Program-made: the position numbers and the translations under genes
DNA from: Todiramphus chloris collaris
Lineage: Eukaryota > Chordata > Aves > Coraciiformes > Alcedinidae
DNA: 64,000 nucleotides
Assembly: GCA_025345505.1 (NCBI GenBank)
Contig: JANVCC010000020.1
Coordinates: forward strand, 53,647,118-53,711,117
Direction of reading: 5' to 3'
Part shown: positions 49,528 to 63,153 of the stretch, piece by piece
Position numbering within the stretch: position 1 is the first letter of the stretch
Layout: each line of letters starts with the position of its first letter
Notes under the pieces: model-generated
The model's database searches: none
What the model was told of the DNA's origin: nothing
What the model saw: only the letters and a program-made list of their open reading frames with translations

Positions 49528-52195
49528 ATCACATTAAAAAGCTCTCTCATTATAAGCTTTCTGAAAGTTTGCTATGCACTTTCATGTAAAACTTGGCCTT
49601 GGTACAGAAGTGCTGTACAATCATTTTCATCTGAGATTTGAACATATTGGAAGAACTAGAGCAGTTCTTTCTTCTATCCTGTCATTTTTTTCCCTTGGAA
49701 ATGATGAGCATATGGCAACCACCCTCACTGGATTCTCAAACAACAGGAGGGACCTTATTTCGATTCCTACATCCTGTCATCAGTGAATCCCATGATATTT
49801 TGTTCTTGCAAGGCTAAAGATGTGATTCGCATTTGCCATAAGGACAGAGCTTAATGTTATGCCATTTTACCACGGGAGCCCTCAATCAGTTAATTAAACA
49901 TGATATAAATCACTGCATGTATTTGTAAAGTAAGATTAATATGGCAAAGTCAGAGTAACGAGGAATCCTCACCATTGTCTGAGTGTGAATCACTGATACA
50001 AAGATTACCCTTTTTGAAACTGGATATCTTTGAGTGGGTTTTGTTGGCTTAATCCCTCAGCCTGCTTTGTGCAACTCAAAACCCAGAGCTGTCATCTTTA
50101 GCCAAAATTTCAGCCATAACTTCCTCAGCTTTCACCCAATCATTTAAATCAGCATTCATAATACTTAGAAAGATCAAGCCTTTCAGCATACCACAAGGCT
50201 TCTTCATACCACCTGGGACATTGGCAACATGTTTAATAAATATTTAATTTCATTGCATTGTGGAGATTCTTCTTTTGCTTTTTTTTTTTTTCCTGGGAGA
50301 TTTAAAGGGTACCCGCAGCAGTACATTCCATCACTGCGGTCACTTAGGTTTACAGCCTTAATAAAAGGATGTGTTTTTTTTTCCTTTCTTGAAGTGCTAT
50401 GGAGCCTTGTTAAACTACAGCAATTGCAGACACATAAGATAGGTGCTCTGGAAAGATCAAAGCCCCTCTAAAGACATCTCTGTAGGATTCTGGAGCTCTT
50501 TTTGAAAACCGCTCAGTTTACAAAGTAGTGATGTCTAAAATCCACGCATTCAAAATCCCGTGCTCGTATAATGCTAGAGGTCTGACATTAGTTAATTATG
50601 GAAAAGGTGCTGCCATACCTGCCTCCTCAAACAGGACCTGGAGATCTATAAAGTGGTTGAAGAGTGTCTTGAAGGCATTATGCTATCAAAAGATGTATCT
50701 AGCAAGAGGATAACATACATTCAAAAGTCTTAAGAACTCTCCAGTATTCATAGACTTTACTCAGAAGATGCTTCCATCAGCTTGAGACAGGTCTTGATAG
50801 CCCTGCTATGAATGAACCACATGAGGGGTACCACTTTAAAATATTGGTGAGTGCCCCAGCTGGGTGTGGAATGCCTAGGGAATAATTCAAAATCAAAGGA
50901 TTAAACTTATATCTCCTAGTTCACGGGAGAATACCCTGCCATCATGCCATCTGCCCCTTCATCAGAATAAGGAGGAAAGGAGCAAAAGAAGTGCAAAAGA
51001 AAGAACAGAAGTGCTTTCTGCTCCTTCCAGTACTGTTGTGATGCTGGATGTTAAAGATCACAAACAGGTAGTGCAGTGCTGACTGCAAAAGCCAAAAGGG
51101 AAAGAGATGTACTGGAGGCTGGTCCCTTAGCCACACATTACCTTTAGATAGTTGTCTGAGCAGACTAAGCAGTGAGTGCCAAATCTTCAAACACTGTCTG
51201 GTGTGCACCTATTTGTGTCCATCCAGAAGCAGGTGATTTGTGTATACGGGCCTTTCAAATTGCTATTCCCTGTTCTGGTGCCTCTGCTTACTCTTAGTTG
51301 ATACAGCACTTAAGGGCTTGACTCTGTGAGCCTTAAGTCAGCAGCTTAAAAGCATGCAGAGCCAAGCCCTAAGGTCAGGGGTTTCTGTGGCTGTTAAAGG
51401 AGAACCCCTGGCCAACCTTTTTGTCTGTCCTGATGGCCTTCAGAAAACCAGTAAATCCTGTGCAGCTGGGAGCACTGTCATTGCTGCTGGAGTTTTGAAG
51501 GGTCTGTGTTTCCAAATGCATGAATGCTGGAAGTAAAAAGGGTAACAGGAGAATCCCTGTTGTATTCATAACTTTCCTAAGCTGCAGGTGCATAAACATA
51601 AACATTTGAGATGTGCTGATCTCCATTCAGTAAGTTAAAACAGTTGAAACTGAAGTGAAAAGCTCTGACAGAGTTGAGACTGTTTCATCTGTGCTTGTGT
51701 TTTTCTCTCATTCACGTTATATCTCAGTTCACAAATTCAGATACGCTTTTGATGCAGCAGTTAGTAAACATCATTGTGATACTGATTTGTGGATAGCTAT
51801 TCAAGTTTTAGCCTAAAACTATGCATAAATTACCTTGAAAAATGGCCTGTTTAAAGAACTTCACTTTTCTGTGATCACTGTCAATAGAATTTTCATTATA
51901 AAGACTGTCATTATGCCAAAATAGTATAGCATTGAAAGGATATCAGATAAAAGATATGTTTTCCTTTGAAGTCTTACAAGTATTTCTACGTCTGTTATGA
52001 TGCAGGAGTTTTATCGTAAATGGGTTAGTTACAAGGAATGATTGAAAGAAAATCATGATACAATGAGCTAACTTTAGAAAGGAAGGTGTATAATGTGCAA
52101 GAAAAGTGTCTGGAGCTGGGTTCTAGATGAGTATTTGCTATTACCTTTTGTGAGTGTTACCATTATTGTCAGAGGTTGTAGGATTGTAACCATTT

Positions 52196-52246
52196 CTATC
52201 TATATATCTTTATCTACATATCTATCTATCTATCTATCTATCTATC
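52196..52246 (+). repeat. (TATC)n microsatellite
   Basis: Imperfect TATC/TATA units lead into about 6-7 perfect CTAT units at 52220-52246. Probably polymorphic. Confidence 0.95.
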
Positions 52247-54548
52247 ACCCTGGACTCTAATTGTCAGGGGCTGGAAAACAGTTGCTATTTCCGTCCACTC
52301 CAGTGTCCCATAGCAGGACTGAACTGTGTTGTCCTGTGTTTTTTACAGTTTTCTGTTTAGAGTTGCTTGTTTTTTTCACTCTGGGAGTCCATCACTCTCA
52401 TAAAACTCCATTTACAGCTGCATTTACTTACTGTGTGGTTTGCTTTTACGGCTCTTCTAAACTTATATTACCTTTTTCAAAACCTGCAACATATATCCCC
52501 ATGTTCATTCTTGTTCTTATTTTTGCCCTATGGGTCATATTGCTTACTTAGACAGTGCTGTCAGACCCTGAATAGTCTTTTCTTTATTCCTTTCTTAAAT
52601 GTTGTGTTTTCTGTTATCTCTAACCTAAATTTCCTTGTCATTTATGATGAAAACTTGCAAAATGCAAACAGTTTACTTAGAGGATTAGAGTTGATGTGAA
52701 GGATTAATGAAGAGCTAAGGAATCTCCCTGCAAGATATTTGGATCAAATCCAGCCTTCACAAGTTACCACAAGTTGTAGTGAGCAGAGAGAATGTACATT
52801 GACATTGGTTTGAGAGTTTTTTGTGGATAATCACTCAAAACTTGAAATAGTTTTGTTTCAGTTGGGTTTGTAAGGTTTTGGGGCTGAAGAACTACAGTAA
52901 TTTGGTTTCAGCAAGCACATCCAAGTGAATTTTACAATTGGTGCCTGAACATTCAGGGAAAAGGCACTTGGAGCTGGTAAGAAGTTAACACGTGAAGTGT
53001 GAATGTCTGTGTGTGTGTCCAGCCAGGAAGGGGAAACTGCCACAGAAATTTTGTCCTCACAGTCAGCATAGCTTAGCACACAAATAGAAAATTTGTTTCT
53101 GAACCATTTGTGCAACTGATCTACTTAATTCCCAACTTCTTTGAATGTTGTTGAAAAGACGATAGTAGTTGAGGTGTCACATCCTGCTCATAGGTTCTCC
53201 ACAGAAAAGTTAACCAGCGTGAAAATGCTTAAAGGTACATGTAAGATTATTGCTTGTGCACTATCCTCTTAGATTCCTCAGTGCTGACTGTTGAGATGAA
53301 AAATCCTGTGTGTAGCTGGGAACAGACTACCTCAGAATGCCTGAGAAAGCTTCTCTCTGGGAGTGAGAAGGCTGGATGGTGTGGGAAGAATGGTGTAGGT
53401 TCCTTAAAGCCAATTGCAGGTGAAATAGTGCTCTCAAGGTCCTCACATTAAGCAGTTATTTCCCACAGATGCTACTACTAAACAGTACATTAAATATTGA
53501 GTAGCAAATGTTGGGGTAGTTTTGGATGAAATATCCCAAGAATAAGAGTGCAAGGATTAAACTTTCTTGCTGGGCTAGTTGTAGAGCAGCCTATGGTGTT
53601 AGTATCTTTGTCTGTTGATCCAAATCTTTGACATAAAAGTGAAAAAAAAGAAAAAAAGGAGCTTTAAAACAATCAGGATCTCTCTTCATATGCTGTGCAT
53701 TAAATTTGTTCTAATTTCCTGTCATGTTTTTTGTAGCTTTGTAATCCTCCTTATTGTAAGATTAAGGTAGGCTTATGGGACTGTGCTACAGGGATGTGTA
53801 CCTGAATTTGCCCTGGAAAGAGTCAGTGAATGGAGTCAAGGCTGCTCCATTACGCTGGCTGGAGCGTATTGAGGATCCGACCCAACTTTGGTGGTAAAGC
53901 TCAAGTAGGCTTTAGTGGCTTTTGCTCTGCCTTGTAATTTCCTTGCAGCACAATAAAAACCTCTTTAGAACATTGCTACATGGATTAATATAGAAAGTGC
54001 TTGTGATACTTTTATACACAGGGAGTTTAATACTTGGATGCAAGAGCAAATTGATTGCAGGCAATCCTGTGCTTGAGTACCCAGGAGTGAAAGGAATGAT
54101 TACAATAACCTCTGGGATTCCTTCTCAGAAGTGGTTCCTGAAAACACCCACACCCATGAACTATTGGGCACAAGAGAGTATTGTTTCCTTCTGATGTGGA
54201 ATCACAGAAACATATTTTGCTTTGGGAGGTGGGAGGGGTTGAGGGTGAGAGGAAACTCAAGAGACATTAATGTTTAATGTTTTTAATTTTGTAAAATGAA
54301 CAACAAAAAAGGATATGGTTTGTGAGTGCCTCTGAGATTGTTTAAGCTCTGGCAGCTTGCTGTCAGATGAGATGCTAAAAGCCAGGAAGGAAGAAACTGA
54401 GGGGCACACTGGGTAAACTGCTGCTAGCTCACCTTCGGAACCCTGATCTGATGGCAGAGTGAAATAATCGTGAAACAAATCTGGCATGTGTTGCTGTGGT
54501 CTCTGCAAAAGGACTTGCACCACTTTGAATCACAGCAGCCAGGCAGGT

Positions 54549-54578
54549 GTATATATATATATACATTTTTTTTTTTTT
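54549..54578 (+). repeat. (TA)n plus poly-T
   Basis: A GTATATATATATATAC run followed by T13. Confidence 0.9.
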
Positions 54579-57500
54579 CCCCGGAGAGTTCTAGCTGTTA
54601 TAGAGCTCTTTTTCCTGGCCAACCCCTGGGATGAGGACCATGTTAATTGTACTGTTGTTTCACTTTCCCTTTCCAGATTGCTGCCTTCTGCCCTGACAGA
54701 GAATGTATCTGTAGCTAAGGGCTTCCAGTCAGACAATTCAGCATCTCTCAGGGATGGGGAGTAATTCCTGGAGGACATTAACACCTGATCAACGTACCAA
54801 GGCTGCATTAACCCCTAATAAATGCTGCAGAGAGTCATTTACGTTATCCAGGTTAGTGCACTGTCTATATATATACTGCACAAAGGTTCTCAGAAAACAC
54901 CACTGCTTTTCTCTGTCAGAGTCTGGAACTTTGAGGTGGAGGAGAGTGGCAGATAATTTCAAAGGGAAAGTAAATTCAGACAAAAATTCAGTTTGGAATC
55001 TTACAATTAGTTTCTTTCAATAAAATTTTTAAAGATAGGCCTCTGGTATTTTAAGAGAGGAAATAGATAACATGAGTGTTGGTAGTTTAGCATGACAGAA
55101 AATAAAAGCAAAGTAAGAAAATAGAAATGAGAACTACTGATCTTAACAAAATTAAACAATTTTGCCTTTTGAAAGTATGACATTAAAGCTTTTATCGTGA
55201 AGCTGAATTTTTGTCAGAAAAAAAAATCTGTTATTTCTTACTCCTCTTTGAGGGTGACTGATTGCTTTAATTTGTAGGATGTATGTGCTTAAAGTGCTCA
55301 GGTTGGTAGTATCCATCTGGTGTATACAACTCTCAGTGGTCAGGGCATTATAATACTGTGCCTCACTGGAGATTTTCCTGGAAGAGGATATAGGAGTTGC
55401 TCCAGCACAGCTCTGACACCGGTGAGACTGTAGCAAAGGAACAGATGTTACCGTAGGTGAATAATAACCTGCTGTTATGGGGGGCGAGGGGGTGAGCATA
55501 CTACAAATGAACAATGCTGAGCTCACTTAGGTGTGTGCTGGTTTATACTGTGCCTTCATTTATGCCAACTCTTCTAGGTGCCACTTTTGTTGTTTCTGTT
55601 GTGATGGAGCCCAGAACCAAGATCAGGGTTCCCTGAAAGGTATTAAAAACCTCAAGAGACTTGGGGTGAAAGTAGCCTATCTCTTTATGGCTATCTGCGT
55701 AGTGATAGGGACCAGGTTTCCCAGCAAAGAGCTTTTTGTGAGGTTGGAATCTGTAGCTTAGTGAGCCCCTGACCTATTTACTCCCCAGAAACTGTGGGAA
55801 TGTGAAAGATTTAAACTAGTATGGCTCAGAGTGTACCTACCTGCTTTTCTGTATCTCTCTCCTTTTCCTCTGAGCCTGACATTGAGTCCAGGAGTTGCTG
55901 GGACACCATTTCTGGGGGACAGTGGGTTGCAAAAATATTTGTCATCCAGGACAAATTAATACAGGAATTAATATTATTCCTCTGGCAAGTGCCCAGGAGC
56001 ATACAGAGGATAAAGCGACACTGGTATTTGGTTTATAGTGGGTAAGGATGGAAAGTCTCCAAAAGGTTGCCTAGAATAATATGGGGAACAGTCAGTGTAG
56101 TGAAATTATTTTGTCTCTTTTCAAGATTACTGACTACTTTTCTTCTCCTGTGAGTAAGTGGAAAAGCACCAGTCACATTACATGCACACTGTACTGCCTA
56201 ACCCAGGAAAAGCACTGCTCCCAGCTGGGCCTAAACCAGCTTGAAGGAATAAAGACTTTTCATTGGTTTTCTCATGCAAATTCTGCTATGCCAGTGTTGA
56301 AGATGCTTTCACTTTATTTGGATGATCTAGGTACCCTATATTGACAGCTGCTCACTGCCACATTACAGAGCTACTATGAACTAGGGCAGGCCTTAATCAA
56401 TAGGTGTATATTTTTCAAGAAAGGGGAGAATAGCTTAGGTCCGTAGAAGTGAAGTTTAAAAAAATGTACCATGTTCCTATGAATCAGCTTAGTTCTAAAT
56501 AGTTTAATTTAGAAAAAAGCCTCTTCAGGCAATGAAATTCTATGGCATCATTCCCAGTTGGTCTCACTTGACATACAGATTCTGAACAGCAGTGCAGGTC
56601 AAAAGCAGATCTGAACTTCTCAATATGAGGGTGGTTGTTATTCAGCTTCTGTAGTGACAGGCAACTTAGGAGGAAATGGTAGACCAGATTAGAATTCTGG
56701 AGCTGGATTTTGGTTTGAAACTGTATGTCAAGTACCTTTCAAACTATATTTTAAAGTGAAACAAAAGATGGGATCAAAAGGAACTCATTGTCATCAATCA
56801 TGAGACGTAAAATTAAACCTGCTGCTCTATTCAGTTTACAGGTTTGTACTCACCTGTGAGACCGTTGCTTTGCACTGTACCAACAGGCAGGCTCAATACC
56901 AAAATGCTATGATACTCTTTCTACTTCTTTGGCTACTTTGCCACTGAAGTTCTTAAAACGTTTATGTCGTCAGTCCCACCTGACACTTCACCATTCCTGC
57001 AGTAAGTACTTTAGGTGCTGAGCGCTGCAAAACTTACCATCTGGGTACAGCTGCGTCCTCTCAATAAGCAGTGGCTGTTTAAAGATATTTCAGAGCATGA
57101 CCAATATAGATAGAGGACAAACTTTGAAAAGCCCACCTTATTGCCAGGTTCTTTTCCTTTTGAACTGGCAGCTCTGAAGTGAAGAAGAAACTGGCGTAGA
57201 CAGTAAAGGCCTATAGCAATGGCTCTGTTCAAAGTGTGTGACAGATTGAAGAAGGTAGGAGATGAGTTACAGTAGAGCTCTCCAGGAGAAAGTAGATCTT
57301 TCCATGCTGAAGAAGCTGGTTCCCTCTCTCCTGCATTTTCCAGAAGACATTATGAGGCTTGTCAGTCTAGATAGCTTTTAGGTAAACATTTTTGTTTCCT
57401 TGCTTTGGATGGAGCATTGCCCTTACTGAGTGAAAATCCACCCATTAAATAAATGCTTTCAGACCTATGGATCTTCCCCAAAAGACCCTGAAACTGCTCC

Positions 57501-58089
57501 TGATTTGTCTGCCCTGGTTTTCTTTCAGTCAATAACCTGTTCAGATCTCCAGAATGTATCTCATAAACAGAGAGCTGGGTTAAGGCACAAATTGTTGATT
57601 TAATGAGAATCATGCTGTTGTTTTAGCATAATCATGCTGTTTTGATGGGTTTACCTTGCAAGGGGCCCTATGTTGTGTTTCCATTGTGGCCAACTAAGCA
57701 TGCTTTGCTTTCCACTGATGCTGTCCTATATTTAGTAATTTGACTTTACATGACCCTGACACTGTGTAGGGGGAGGAGGAGGAAAAAAATGGATTGCTGA
57801 TGGCTAATCCTGTGCATTGCTCAAAGACAGCCTCCACTCTAGCAATCTTTTTTCATGCTAATATTTTTTGTTAGCAATAAAAGGATTAATTCTAGAAATC
57901 AAGCTCTTTGATTATGATAAGCACAATAAATATCTTAGACAAATTGCTATCCTTTTAAGAATATTAGTAAACAAAGACCTTTGCTCTCCTTGGCTAGGCT
58001 TGAGTCTGCTGGTACACACATTTGTACCATCTGCACTGTGTGCTAATGCAACTCCTTGTTGTCTGGTCTTCCTGGGAATGCATTATATA

Positions 58090-58345
58090 GATTGCAGCTG
58101 GTTCAGAATGCAGCTGCCAGGGTCACGACTCACACTAAGATTAATCATTACGCCTGGGTTAGCTTCATTACTTCGACTACCCATTACATTTAGCAGAGAT
58201 TATGAGATGTTGCTTTTAACTTACAAGGCTTGGACTAACACCTACTCACCTCAGCAACATGCTTTTATGGTATGTTTCTTTTGGTAAGGCTCCTAGAGCA
58301 CCAGAGAGTCCCTCTAGATGCTCTGCTTTCAGCTTGAGGAGAAAA
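58090..58345 (+). mobile_element. Fossil LINE fragment, CR1/L2-type reverse-transcriptase C-terminus
   Basis: One frame reads LQLVQNAAARVTTHT (58094-58138). Further on another frame reads DYEMLLLTYKAW (58198-58233). Both match the conserved order LQ.VQNAAAR ... LLLTYKAL in the C-terminal part of non-LTR retrotransposon polymerases of the CR1/L2/Rex group. At least one frameshift separates them, and the 3' part (RAPESPSRCS) is barely recognisable. This copy is far older than the CR1 at 3.8-4.6 kb. The exact family is uncertain. Confidence 0.75.
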
Positions 58346-60769
58346 TCTTCCAGCATTACATGTATGAAGTGGTGTAGTGTGGGATTCCCAGCCTCTCTGG
58401 GGTCACTCCTCTGGCATGGACTGATTTTTTCTCAGTGTATACTGTCAATACAGAACTTCTTGCCAGAGAAAAGAGTTTGATGAAGGGAAGAATGAAAACA
58501 TCATCGCCATGCATTAATAATTAACCTTGCAATTTACCTAGTTCTTTGGATTTACTGCCAGGTGTTTTGGGTGATAGCCATCCAAAGAAATGCAGTTTCC
58601 TAGAAAGGAAAGAGAGCTAGTGTGAGTACTTCTACTGAACATGAAACCAAGATTGTGAAACAATATGACATTTCCCAACAGAAGCCTACAACATAAATTC
58701 AGCTAATGGAAACAAACAAGAGCCTAACTACTACATTCCCTGAAGCTGAGCCTCTGAGGTCTTCTCGAGCAAAAAGGGGAAAAAAGCCAAATGTACATAA
58801 GACATTTGAAGGACAGTTAACTAAATGTGCCTATGGTATTCCACATCAGAGCTATGAGGAGGAAACTTCAGGACCTTTCTTATGTTTAGGTTCCTGGCCC
58901 CAGGGTTGTAGCAAAAGCTATTGTGGCTAAGGAAAACCTGATGGCTCATGTATAGGGTAGAAAGTAACAAAGAAATTATGTAAATTATTTTATGTGCTGT
59001 AATTACTTTGTAATGTTTTACAGGCTTCTACCTCACCAAGCTGCTCAGTCCTGAGTACAGTGAGAAAAAAATGTCACTATTATCAGAGAACCAGAGGGTC
59101 TGACAGCTACTGGTTAAAAAAACCACCCTTGTTTAGGGAGGAAATCAAGTTTTCATGAGTTTCATTTGGCAAAGTACGGCGGGAGAAGGCTTGTTTCTCT
59201 GGTGATAAAAGTTCTGCTTTCTAATGGGCATCACAGTCAGAGGTTAGTTGCTTGCCAGTTTTTGGGAGAAGGTCAGACTTCCTAAAAAGTGCCTTGTAGC
59301 AAAATGGCTGGCTTTGTTTCACATCAAAATTAAGCACTTAGCTGCAGTGCTTAAGCCAGCAGCCTGCTTTCTCTTGGCAGCCTCTTCTGTCAATGATAAG
59401 AGAGACCCTTTCTCCTGAGGGCAGCTGTGCCAGCAGGTGTGTTCAGCCATACTCTGCAGGTGTCCTTTACTCATCACCAACTTTGTGGTTTAGAAAAGAA
59501 GCACCTCAGGTAGGTAGCTAAAGCTGAGCCAGAGGAATCCAGCTGATAATATAATATAGCTTAGACCTATGAAAATCATGCATAGCAAAATCAGACTTGG
59601 CTTGGATTCTCCTGATTAAGCTTTTGAAAACTTCCAGGTGTAATCTGCTGGTATGAAAACAGCTGGTACAGATAGCATAGAACAGGTAGAAGTGCAGCAG
59701 TTTGCCCTTGTGAGTGGACACACCATGTGCTCTGTGCTAAACCAGGAAACTTATAGGGAACCCTATTTGAGAGGTCCTCATATTAAAGCCAAGAAGAACC
59801 CTTTTCAGCTGGCCAGGAGAGGTCTCAGGGCTCACCTGTGGTGCTGCTTCCTCTGGAGGGTGGAGCTGCAGGAGCCAATCAAGCATCAGGCTAAGTTACA
59901 AAACCTGGGGAAGTTCTACCAGGTGTCTGAGATCTTGTCTGGTAAGAGACTGATCTTTCTGCTCTACCTCAAAGTCAACTCGGATCTTAAGTGCAGGAGA
60001 GGAAAGGGCATCTTTAGGAGGTGAGTATGTAATAGAGCTCTTCTTTCTCATGGTTTTTCCAAATATTTGATGGTAATCAGGGGGTAGCCCTTGAGGGAAA
60101 AGGGTCAAAAGTGGTGCTACTAGCCTGTTTCTTGAAGATAGGTATTGTCTTCCCTGAGTTTTGCAATTCAAAGTGTGGTAGTTGGGAAATAAACTCAGTG
60201 ACTCAGGGGTCCTTTTTACATCCTGTATCCTCTTATCTTAAATTAAGTTTTTGGTAATAAAGATCTCAAAATAATTTTGTTGTGTCATACATTTTTGGAT
60301 CAGAATTGTGTAGTAAGTGGCTCCAGTAAGAACTGCAGGGCTCTTTGATGTAATATGTTTAGAAATGCTAAAGACTCTTTCACACAATGCATCTGATTTT
60401 TTTTTTTCTTCCCCCTTCAGTACACCCTTTGGTTTCAGTCCTTCCAGTATTTCCCATTTCTGAGTGCCCAGTAATTCCCTAGTCTCCCTGTTATTGACCA
60501 CTGTGTTTTATGCAGTGATGTAAAACTTTTTCTTTCAAAGTAGAACTGTCCTCCTCTTTCAAGAGCTGTATATAAGGAGACTGAAAATATAGCTCCTATT
60601 AAAATCATGTCCTATTAAAAACAGTCTTATTTTCCAGTGTCTTACTACAGCTCTAGTCTCCTGAAGCTGGGGTCTCCTTCTCCATTTTTAGTGGAAGATA
60701 CTTGAGTTGAACCTCCCCTTCCTGAAGAAAGGGTATCATGCAAGGTTCATGCCAGTTGTTCTAGAAGCT

Positions 60770-60801
60770 CATATATATATATGTATGTATTTGTATGTAT
60801 A
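60770..60801 (+). repeat. (AT)n and (ATGT)n microsatellite
   Basis: An AT run followed by degenerate ATGT/TTGT units. Confidence 0.9.
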
Positions 60802-61452
60802 GGAGTCTTAAAAGTGTGGCTGTGTGCAGTTGTTAATCTCCACAAAAGCACTGAGCCTAAGCACAGAGGTGAGGAGCAATGATCAGTAACTTACCCTGGT
60901 CACTAAGGGAAGTGTGGCAGGAGACTGGGCTGCAACTCCACCATTTGTCAGCAGATTTCCATAGGATGCATCTTATTTTACAGCAGGTTCCTCTGACATC
61001 TGCCTGCAAACCTGAAATTTGTGGGAGGAGAATGATTCTGGGGTGAATTACAAGTGTCTGTGCCTGATAAATATGTTGGTGATAACTCAGTCTCCTTCTG
61101 TATGTTTGAACCTCCTTGTTGCCTTTTTATAGCAGAGGAAGATCCTTTCCTCCTTGACTGAGTGTTAGTTTTGCATGTTATTTACTGGCTTGCTGTTGTG
61201 CAATCATAAATTAATAAAGCAATGGCTTCGCGTGCAGCCAAGAAGCTGTGCACTTTGTCTTCTTTTAATGTGATCATTTTGGAGTCAGAAGAAAGGATGT
61301 TGTTTATTAGATGATGTTTCTTTAAATCCCTTAAGATTCAGATTTTTCATCTCCATCCCCAGCAGACCTCTTTGTAGGTCACTTATGTGCAGTACCCTGG
61401 TTGCACCCATGACTTGGAGATGTTTGTATCGAAGTGACCTATATTGCATTGA

Positions 61453-61475
61453 GGGAGAGAGGGAAGGGGGGAGGG
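61453..61475 (+). other. G-quadruplex-prone purine tract
   Basis: GGG, GGG, GGGGGG and GGG with loops of 5, 2 and 1 bases, followed by a further G5 run near 61483. An all-purine stretch. Confidence 0.7.
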
Positions 61476-63118
61476 AAGGATTGGGGGATGGTGAGAACCA
61501 TTCTGTCTGAAAATTCAACAAAATGCAGTTATCCTTCCTGGAGAAATTTATTCAGAATCAGAATGGTTAAAAAAATTCTCCAAATATAATAGAATAGATC
61601 AGTTTAGGTAGGAAATACTGTTCACATAGTAGTAGAGATTGTGAACAGAAGTAAAAATGCAATTAGGGGTATGGTTTCAAAGTACGGTGGCAAAAGAGGC
61701 TTTGCAGTCTGGCACTGCATGGTCCAGTAAATGAATTTAAATGGGCTGCACTGATACAAAGTTTATAAGAGTGAAGGAATCTTCTAGAAGTGATGGTCCC
61801 ATTAGCAAAGTGATATGTCTTTATTAACATTATGCAGCTGCAATAATCTTAATGGAGCAATCTAGTGTTCTTCCCAAAGGAAGATCTTATATCACTTATT
61901 AATTGTCTTTCTAGTAGTTATGAGTTCATCTGATCTCAGGTAAGTGTGCAGCCTGAAAATTTTTGATGCTGCAGATAGGGAGTGGGTTTTAATCCAGGAT
62001 GTTCGTAGCTGTGTTCTCAGCAAGGTTTTGTACCAATTGACTTGTATCTTGTTGTATATTTTCATCTGGCTTGCCTACTGGCTGTGTAAATACTCACCCT
62101 TCATTGTAGCCTGAGTTAGTCACCTGTTACTAGTGTGCAGAGCAAGAGTTGTCTTTCACATGCTGACAAGTGGCATTTAAATGTACCACTGTCACAGTGG
62201 TGTGAGATTAGACTGCAGTGCACATCTCTGATGCTTCCTCTGCCTGGAAAGTGAGGTAGTGATTAATGAAGAAAGCAAAGGAGGTACAGTTGTATAAAGC
62301 TTCCTCTTTGAACCTCAAGAAGGCGCTAATACTGACTTCAGTAATCGGATATTTTTTTCTCTGACCTGTACAATGTTTCTGTGCTTTTTTTTTTTTTTTT
62401 AGCAAAGAGTCTAGTGAGAATAGGATTTCTCATTTCCCTCATGACACCTGGTTAGAAAACAAAACAATGCCTGCCACCCCCAATTATATGCGAAACACAG
62501 GTTGTTCTTTATGTTACATAGTGATTTTAAGTGAAGCTTGTGGGGAAAAAGCCCTCAGATGCTTTGTTGGTGCAAGGTGGCACTTAATAAAACTGCAGTG
62601 GTTTCTTTCCAGTGTTGAGATGTCCTAGTAGGGACGGGCTGTGTTGCCTGGGGAGTGGTTTTGAGGAGTCTTCATCCTATGCCTGTACAAGTCATCTGTG
62701 GCCACAACATGCTGCAGGGGTGAATGGAGGACGTTCACATCTTGTGTGTTGATAGCTATGCAGTCTCTTGGTAGGATTTCTCCCGTCTCACAGTAAAGGG
62801 AGATACCACAGGGACGAAGTGACTTCAGAGGCATAGGGCTGCAGGCTCTGAATTCCTCCCTGTCACAGAGGTTTTTTGGCTTTGATTTTTTGACTTTTTA
62901 AATTTTTTTTTTTCTTTTTCCCCCCAGCGTCCCCCTACCCTCACCCCCCTACAGCAGCGGATTTGAATACCCATAGCAGAGAGCAGAATGCCACCTAGTT
63001 AATTCTCTGGAGTATAGCTATTGCACAGCCTGCTGTGGGCAAGCTGAATGTATGGCTTAATGTATATCTTATGCCCTAAAGCTAAGTGTATAATGCTTGG
63101 AGAACAGAGTGCAGGTTG

Positions 63119-63153
63119 GTTTTTTTTCTTTTTCTTTTTTTTTTTTTTTTTTT
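63119..63153 (+). repeat. Poly-T tract
   Basis: T9CT5CT19-type run. Comparable tracts occur at 62385-62400 and 35479-35493. Confidence 0.9.

Larger units (their letters stand above)
48816..58089. other. Gene-free right flank, middle
   Basis: No exon or RNA gene recognised. Contains microsatellites listed separately. The open frames (up to 124 codons, 55152-55526 minus) look non-coding. Confidence 0.65.

Noticed and set aside
52261-52699. Overlapping hydrophobic open frames resembling a membrane protein
   Set aside because: The hydrophobicity comes from T-rich DNA. The two frames overlap and neither has a family signature.
59653-60024. Plus-strand open frame of 123 codons
   Set aside because: Checked for a retroviral or retroposed gene origin. 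No polymerase, protease, envelope or housekeeping-gene motif was seen.
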